Origin: a virus
Reading direction: 5' to 3' (one strand)
DNA length: 33,061 bases
Virus record (IMG/VR): IMGVR_UViG_3300017738_000017
Span: 1-33,061 of that record
Made by a program: the position numbers and the translations under genes. Each line of letters opens with the position of its first letter. Within the stretch, counting starts at the first letter, position 1. Below are positions 29,006 to 33,061 of this stretch, piece after piece. The notes beneath the pieces are model-generated. The model worked only from the letters and a program-made list of their open reading frames with translations. It did no database searches and was not told the origin of the DNA.

Positions 29006-29382
29006 TGCCTTCTTCCGCATCCCGAAAAGGCTACAAAGGTGAAGTCGAGGTCGTTGAATTGCTCCGCGATCTCGGCTTCATAGCCGAACGAAGTTGGGGC
29101 AGTGATGGTCGTAGCTTCGGCGAGAAGAGTGATATAGACGTTAAAGCTACCAAAGGTGACCTGACCATACGAGTGCAGGTTAAGCGCAGAAAGAAGATCG
29201 CAGGATTCTTAGATTTTAAGAATGCGGACGTAGTGATGGTTCGCCAAGATAGAAAGCCTTGGCTCTGGATAGTCAAGCATGAGTGGATGAAGAATTTATT
29301 TAATAGCGGAGCCGTAGAAACCCATAACCATGAAAATGGCGTGTCTAATGATCGTGATAGTCATGGCTCCGCTAAACTATGA
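29005..29382 (+). CDS. Holliday-junction-resolvase-like PD-(D/E)XK nuclease
   Basis: The 125-residue protein has KGYKGEVEVVELLRDLGFIAERSWGSDGRSFGEKSDIDVKA and LTIRVQVKRRKK. Glu13, Asp45 and Gln58-Val-Lys60 are the active-site triad of the Hjc/PD-(D/E)XK fold; the basic patch R-K-K after the motif is typical of junction binding. It probably cuts branched DNA before packaging. The C-terminal part (DFKNADVVMVRQDRKPWLWIVK) is the rest of the core. The final 25 residues are polar and unstructured-looking. It overlaps the SSB gene by one base. Confidence 0.75.
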   Translation: MPSSASRKGYKGEVEVVELLRDLGFIAERSWGSDGRSFGEKSDIDVKATKGDLTIRVQVKRRKKIAGFLDFKNADVVMVRQDRKPWLWIVKHEWMKNLFNSGAVETHNHENGVSNDRDSHGSAKL

Positions 29383-29392
29383 GGAGAGAGTA

Positions 29393-29584
29393 ATGCCATA
29401 TCCAATGAAACCTAAAGCAGCAATGGTATTTTTAGTAAGTGAGTGTATTGATAAGGTATTAAAACAACACGCAGTTACAGAAATGTCTAAAATCGTATTG
29501 AATGAAGATACTCGCATGGAGATAGCAATGGATACATGCGATGAGATATTGAGGAGAATAGAAAAGAAAGGAGAGAAAGAGTGA
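29393..29584 (+). CDS. Hypothetical helical protein, 63 aa
   Basis: ATG 29393 follows GAGGAGAGAGTA and is preferred to the in-frame upstream ATG at 29330, which lies inside the resolvase gene. The product, [20 protein letters not shown], then [20 protein letters not shown] and [20 protein letters not shown], is two to three helices with a basic start. No family is known to me. The stop overlaps the GTG of the adenine methyltransferase (GTGA), so it is co-translated. Confidence 0.6.
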   Translation: MPYPMKPKAAMVFLVSECIDKVLKQHAVTEMSKIVLNEDTRMEIAMDTCDEILRRIEKKGEKE

Positions 29585-30042
29585 AAAAACGATATTGGGC
29601 AACACCGCCAGAAATGATGAAAGAATTAAACGATGAGTTTAATTTTGATTACGATCCATGTCCACATCCTAGACCAGAAGGTTACGATGGTTTGGAAGTA
29701 GAATGGGGTCAGCGTAACTATGTCAATCCACCATTTGTCGGTGGAGTTATGAAGTGGGTGCGTAAAGGTATGGAAGAGCATCAAAACGGTAAATTAGTTG
29801 TATTTATCTTGCCAATGTTCTGTAATCGTGGGATTGCAATATTAGGTGATTATGGCGCAGAGATAAGATATGCAGGTCTACCACAATGGTTAGCACTAGA
29901 AGATGGAGAACCAAATCCTGCAAGGAAGTTTGATAGACAACCATGTGTCTTATTAATATTAAAGCCAGAGAATGCAGAGTGTATTATGTGTGAAGATTCT
30001 ATTTGTGAATATTGTTTGGAGAGTAAAAATGAAATACGATGA
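29581..30042 (+). CDS. Phage N6-adenine DNA methyltransferase (Dam-like)
   Basis: The 153-residue protein starts [20 protein letters not shown] and contains [26 protein letters not shown], where NPPF at 49-52 is the catalytic motif IV. The family pattern WaTP.elf..L..EF.F..D, then NPPf......W, is that of phage DNA N-6-adenine-methyltransferases (PF05869). It would methylate adenine in a short recognition site, probably for anti-restriction or packaging marks. The C-terminus has four Cys ([15 protein letters not shown]) that look like a small zinc knuckle, not usual in the family. The GTG start at 29581 overlaps the previous stop. Confidence 0.8.
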   Translation: MKKRYWATPPEMMKELNDEFNFDYDPCPHPRPEGYDGLEVEWGQRNYVNPPFVGGVMKWVRKGMEEHQNGKLVVFILPMFCNRGIAILGDYGAEIRYAGLPQWLALEDGEPNPARKFDRQPCVLLILKPENAECIMCEDSICEYCLESKNEIR

Positions 30043-30451
30043 ATATGATAAGTTTAGAAGTAAGTTTTTTAATATCGCAGCAAAGATAAGCGATAGTAAA
30101 TCAATAGAATATACCATTAGTAACGAAGATAAATTCTACAATTTCAAGCACGTTGCGGAGCGACTTGGAAACACAGCAAAGCAGTCAATGATGGTATACA
30201 TATTAAAACATGTCGATGCACTATGCAACGATGCAAAAACAGGCAAGACCTACAGCGATGAGACCACATACCAACGATGTCTTGATGTGGTGAACTATAT
30301 GGTGCTTTATGCCGCACTCGACCACGAGGAACAACCACATGCAAATAACACTGAACAACCTAGAGGCACAGATAGCGGTGCAGACAGGAACTGCGAGAAT
30401 GCTCCAGAACCAGACCAATGGAGTGACCTCACAAGGACCACGAAGACTTGA
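30029..30451 (+). CDS. MazG-like / nucleotide-pyrophosphohydrolase-like helical protein
   Basis: The 140-residue protein has [20 protein letters not shown], then [14 protein letters not shown] and [15 protein letters not shown]. The order NF..ia......dv...m.l.K..r......D...Y..l resembles phage MazG-like (DUF6378-type) proteins and the Nmad1 family, both helical and tied to nucleotide pools or modified bases. Catalytic Glu and Asp residues are not certain. ATG 30029 follows TGGAGAGTAA. Its last about 35 residues are low-complexity and are encoded over the start of the next gene in another frame, so the tail is probably not functional by itself. Confidence 0.5.
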   Translation: MKYDEYDKFRSKFFNIAAKISDSKSIEYTISNEDKFYNFKHVAERLGNTAKQSMMVYILKHVDALCNDAKTGKTYSDETTYQRCLDVVNYMVLYAALDHEEQPHANNTEQPRGTDSGADRNCENAPEPDQWSDLTRTTKT

Positions 30452-30806
30452 ACCTGACATAAATGGAGCAGGTGGTGAGATCGCAGTTTGTAAATACTTT
30501 AACCGATATCCCGACCTCAGTATTGGTCCGCACTTCAGCGGATACGACCTCAAGGTCAAAGGAAACAAGGTGGATGTCAAGACCACTTCCTATAATCCTG
30601 GATACCTACAAGCAAAGACCAAGAAGAAAGTTGAGGACTGTGACGTGTTCATTCTGGTTCACGTTTCATTTCCAACATTTACCATCCTTGGTGGTGCGCG
30701 TTCAAGTGACCTACTACAAGATGTCAATATACAAGACATGGGATATGGTCCGAAATATATCTTGGAGCAAAGTCAACTCAGTTCAATGGTGGACATCTTT
30801 GCATAG
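30339..30806 (+). CDS. PD-(D/E)XK nuclease, second
   Basis: The 155-residue protein has a helical start and then GAGGEIAVCKYFNRYPDLSI, GYDLKVKGNKVDVKTTSYN. Glu47, Asp70 and Asp79-Val-Lys81 form a PD-(D/E)XK active-site pattern (G.GGE.a...., D, DVKtt). ATG 30339 follows ACGAGGAACA. It overlaps the previous gene by 113 bases in another frame, and the next nuclease starts within its last 8 bases. Phage nucleases of this kind may degrade host DNA or act on branched or modified DNA; no more specific role is visible. The last part (ILGGARSSDLLQDVNIQDMG) is not catalytic. Confidence 0.65.
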   Translation: MQITLNNLEAQIAVQTGTARMLQNQTNGVTSQGPRRLEPDINGAGGEIAVCKYFNRYPDLSIGPHFSGYDLKVKGNKVDVKTTSYNPGYLQAKTKKKVEDCDVFILVHVSFPTFTILGGARSSDLLQDVNIQDMGYGPKYILEQSQLSSMVDIFA

Positions 30807-31185
30807 CCTAAATAAAGGCGCATTGGGTGAATTGGCAGTAAAGAAAGATTTGCTGGAGCAAGGATATAATGTCTACGAACCAGTAGTGGATGTTGATCAG
30901 GTAGACCTAGTGGTTGAACTCAGTAATGGTGCGATGAAACGTGTGCAGGTCAAAACAGTAACGAAGTTGAATCGCGGTACTGCTATCGAGGTTAATCTAA
31001 ATAAGTATAAGAACACGAATCGCATTGATGTGGTTGCAGTGTACTTTTTACCAAAAGATATAATTGCATACTATCCATATGATAACTCGCATGGGTTAAG
31101 TCTTGCGATAACAACTGGCAAGAACAATCAAACAAAAGGCAGGAAGTGGTTCTATTCATATGAACGGTTTCCAGAGTTTAGTTAA
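30799..31185 (+). CDS. PD-(D/E)XK endonuclease, third
   Basis: The 128-residue protein has NKGALGELAVKKDLLEQGYN, then VDQVDLVVELSNGAMKRVQVKTVT. Glu11, Asp36 and Gln50-Val-Lys52 fit the PD-(D/E)XK triad of the PF11645-type endonucleases. The remainder is beta-rich (RIDVVAVYFLPKDIIAYYPYD). The start is uncertain: TTG 30799 overlaps the previous stop by 8 bases and has GGTGGA upstream; ATG 30745 would add 18 residues. It may be a solitary restriction-like nuclease and, with its tandem neighbour, forms an unusual pair near two DNA methyltransferases. Confidence 0.65.
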   Translation: MHSLNKGALGELAVKKDLLEQGYNVYEPVVDVDQVDLVVELSNGAMKRVQVKTVTKLNRGTAIEVNLNKYKNTNRIDVVAVYFLPKDIIAYYPYDNSHGLSLAITTGKNNQTKGRKWFYSYERFPEFS

Positions 31186-31400
31186 TGAAACATTACGCAG
31201 GAAGTATAGCATTCGATAACGAAATTGGTGAGTGGGAAGACCACATCATTAAAGCAGATGATCTGGACGAGCTTGCGCGGGAGATGAAGTCATTTATGAA
31301 ACGTAGAAAGAATTCTGAGGTATTTTTTGCGTGTCTAGTCAATGAGAGTGGAAAGGAACTAGACCTAACCAGTAAGATAAAGGAGTTGATATATGGCTAG
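31185..31400 (+). CDS. Hypothetical acidic protein, 71 aa
   Basis: The product begins MKHYAGSIAFDNEIGEWEDH and continues with IIKADDLDELAREMKSFMKR and VFFACLVNESGKELDLTSKI. It looks like a small beta-alpha protein with a helix (DLDELAREMKSFMKRR). No family is recognised. The ATG overlaps the previous stop (TAATG), and the ribosome-binding site of the next gene (AAAGGAG) lies near its end. Acidic and short, between nucleases and a zinc protein, so possibly a regulator or inhibitor. Confidence 0.6.
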   Translation: MKHYAGSIAFDNEIGEWEDHIIKADDLDELAREMKSFMKRRKNSEVFFACLVNESGKELDLTSKIKELIYG

Positions 31401-31638
31401 TTATGTCGTGTTTGGCGGAAGAAGACAGCATGTATTCAAAAAGAGAGAACAGAAGAGAAATTTAGATGCGGAGCTTGCGGACAAGACCATATTCTATTGT
31501 ACCAGTTGTAAGCGGTGCTATGAACCATCGCGAGTCAACTGGCAGGATTATACGCACTATTATGAAGATTTTGTGAGTTACGGCAAACCAAGAAAAATAT
31601 GCAAGAAGTGCAAACCCGACAAAAGTGCGAATGTATGA
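31393..31638 (+). CDS. Zinc-ribbon protein, 81 aa
   Basis: The product has a basic start (GGRRQHVFKKREQKRN) and two Cys pairs, FYCTSCKRCYEPSR (Cys-x2-Cys plus a further Cys) and KICKKCKPDKS, about 30 residues apart with aromatic residues between (NWQDYTHYYEDFVSYGKP). This fits a zinc-binding domain like those of small phage transcription or HNH-associated proteins, but there is no HNH motif. ATG 31393 follows AAAGGAGTTGAT and overlaps the previous stop by 8 bases. Its end is close to the C5 methyltransferase start. Confidence 0.65.
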   Translation: MASYVVFGGRRQHVFKKREQKRNLDAELADKTIFYCTSCKRCYEPSRVNWQDYTHYYEDFVSYGKPRKICKKCKPDKSANV

Positions 31639-31669
31639 AAAGGATGACATTGGCTTGGTGGACGCTACC

Positions 31670-33040
31670 ATGTCGGGTTTGAAAATGCTTGATCTATTCA
31701 GTGGTATCGGTGGATTCCACGAAGGTTTTAAGCGCGCAGGCTATGAGTTTGATTGGGTAGGCTATAGTGAGATAGACAAATATGCGAGCGCGGTGTATGG
31801 ATATAATTATAAAAAAAGTGAGGAGCTAGGTGACATTAAACTTATTCAACCAAGAAGAGATCTGCCAGATAACATTGACATCCTTTGTGGAGGATTTCCT
31901 TGCCAAGCATTCAGCGTGGCTGGAAAGCGACTCGGATTTGATGACACTAGAGGTACTCTCTTTTTTGAAATTGCACGGCTTCTCACTCATTATGTCGAAA
32001 ACAAAAGACCAGTCCGATGTTTGGTACTCGAAAATGTTAAAGGCTTACTTAGTCACGATGATGGACGCACATTTGCTGTCATCTACAGAATTCTTAGTGA
32101 CCTTGGGTATACCATTGAGTTCCAACTACTTAATACTCGCTGGTGGCTACCCCAAAATAGAGAGCGGATATACATTGTCGGATATATTGGAAACCGAGGT
32201 GGACCACAAGTATTTCCTATCGGAGAAAGCTCTACGATACTTGGAGAGAGCAGAGGATCGGGGAAGGTCAGTAAAATTAGTACAACAATAACTGCTGATT
32301 ATAGAAAAGGTGTTCATGCTTGTGGTGAAACCTATGTAGTTAAAGGTCTTAAACAAATCGGCACAATAGGTAAAGACAGCGAAGCCACGCGAGTGTATGA
32401 TGCCAATGGAATCTCAAGAACTATTAAGGATGGTTGCGGTATGGGAGCGAAAACTGGGTTGTATCAGGTAGATACTTTAAAACGTAATCAGGATTCTTAT
32501 GATTTTAATTCAAGAGTATATAGTATTGAAGGCATTGCAAAAACATTGGCGGGCGATGGTGGTAACAACGATAATAAAACTGGGTTATATAAAGTTCGTG
32601 GTGGATTGCAAAAAAATGCTAGTGAGATAGAAAACTGTTCTACCGCATTAACTGAAGCAATGGGCAAAGGTGGTGGTCATACACCATTATTGATAAAAGA
32701 AGCCACTAAGAAAGGCTACGCAGAAGCAGAGGTTGGTGATTCTATTAATCTATCCGTACCAAATAGCGAGACCAGACGCGGTAGAGTAGGTAAGGGTGAA
32801 GCACAGACGTTGGATACAGGTATGCAACAGTATACGATACAGAGCGGAGTACGCAGACTCACGCCAGTGGAATGCAATCGTTTACAAGGTTTTAGCGATG
32901 ACCATAACAAGTATGGTGTGATGGATGGTAAGGTGGTCGAGATGAGTGACACACAAAGATATAAGCAGGCAGGCAACGCAGTGACCGTGGATGTGGTCCA
33001 AGCCGTTGCTACAATCATAAAGGAAAAGGAGTTAGTATGA
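31670..33040 (+). CDS. DNA cytosine-C5 methyltransferase (Dcm-type)
   Basis: The 456-residue enzyme (from ATG 31670) shows the C5-methyltransferase motifs in order: DLFSGIGG at 8-15 (motif I), GGFPCQAFS with catalytic Cys78 (IV), ENVKG at 121-125 (VI), QNRERIY at 162-168 (VIII), RRLTPVECNRLQGF near 395-408 (IX) and QAGNAV at 433 (X). It methylates C5 of cytosine in a specific DNA site. The target-recognition region (about 185-395) is long and has repeated units of the type RVYsieGIakTLagdGG..KTGLY. The start could also be ATG 31631. Its last 102 bases are duplicated at 1-102 by the end overlap. Confidence 0.93.
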   Translation: MSGLKMLDLFSGIGGFHEGFKRAGYEFDWVGYSEIDKYASAVYGYNYKKSEELGDIKLIQPRRDLPDNIDILCGGFPCQAFSVAGKRLGFDDTRGTLFFEIARLLTHYVENKRPVRCLVLENVKGLLSHDDGRTFAVIYRILSDLGYTIEFQLLNTRWWLPQNRERIYIVGYIGNRGGPQVFPIGESSTILGESRGSGKVSKISTTITADYRKGVHACGETYVVKGLKQIGTIGKDSEATRVYDANGISRTIKDGCGMGAKTGLYQVDTLKRNQDSYDFNSRVYSIEGIAKTLAGDGGNNDNKTGLYKVRGGLQKNASEIENCSTALTEAMGKGGGHTPLLIKEATKKGYAEAEVGDSINLSVPNSETRRGRVGKGEAQTLDTGMQQYTIQSGVRRLTPVECNRLQGFSDDHNKYGVMDGKVVEMSDTQRYKQAGNAVTVDVVQAVATIIKEKELV

Positions 33041-33061
33041 CATTTTGGTTAGAGTCATTAC
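32939..33061. repeat. Right copy of 123-bp terminal direct repeat
   Basis: These 123 bases are identical to 1-123 and carry the methyltransferase C-terminus plus the first bases of the membrane protein gene at 99. The copy marks the circular closure of the genome and adds no new content. Confidence 0.95.

Overview
The window is a complete or near-complete genome of a small tailed bacteriophage (Caudoviricetes, siphovirus layout), assembled as a linear contig with a 123-bp exact repeat at its two ends (1-123 = 32939-33061). Closing it there gives a circular or circularly permuted unit of 32,938 bp and restores one intact C5 DNA methyltransferase gene across the junction. There is no integrase, tRNA, rRNA, CRISPR array or insertion sequence. 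The DNA is visibly AT-rich, and genes are packed head to tail with ATGA/TAATG overlaps. Most start codons have AGGAG/GAGG ribosome-binding sites, so the host uses Shine-Dalgarno initiation (not typical of Bacteroidetes). The lysis genes (XhlA-like holin, TM plus coiled-coil proteins, a lytic-transglycosylase-like enzyme) suggest a Gram-negative host. Several small families resemble ones I associate with uncultured marine phages, so an aquatic proteobacterial host is likely, but this is inference.

Layout. (i) 99-2881, plus strand: two tiny membrane proteins, a RecB/Cas4-like nuclease and a Toprim-RecA-like primase-helicase, followed by an iteron-like repeat region (2896-3017) that may be a replication origin. 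(ii) 3451-5096, minus strand: an island of five small genes including a GP88-family protein, all with the same ribosome-binding sequence and closed by a strong terminator. (iii) 5097-5474: a divergent control region with two GTGTTGACA promoter/operator boxes. (iv) 5475-11748: an HTH protein, small and large terminase, portal, MuF-like minor head protein, neck-type protein, scaffold, major capsid protein and two small proteins. (v) 11810-16008: a beta-rich virion protein, a 1002-residue fibre with about 20 YadA-head-like repeats, and small followers. (vi) 16005-19017: the lysis region, with a block of five very basic small proteins (17577-18544) set between the holin and the endolysin. (vii) 19204-27950: head-tail connector, tail terminator, tail tube, tail chaperones with a -1 frameshift site, tape measure, hub and distal tail protein. 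(viii) 27970-33040: an XRE-type HTH gene with a paired operator, then an ssDNA-binding protein, a Holliday-junction-resolvase-like nuclease, a Dam-type N6-adenine methyltransferase, a MazG-like protein, two more PD-(D/E)XK nucleases, small proteins and the C5 methyltransferase.

How it works together. Regions (viii) and (i) are contiguous on the circle and form one replication, recombination and DNA-modification block: SSB, resolvase, two methyltransferases, nucleases, primase-helicase, origin. Regions (iv)-(vii) form the late morphogenesis and lysis block. The XRE-type protein has two copies of the GTGTTGACA box at its own start, and the same box forms the -35 region of both minus-strand promoters in the divergent control region. 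It is therefore the best candidate for the switch between the minus-strand island and the late genes. The most unusual parts are the cationic protein block, the minus-strand GP88 island with its shared control signals, and the four PD-(D/E)XK nucleases in a 33-kb genome.
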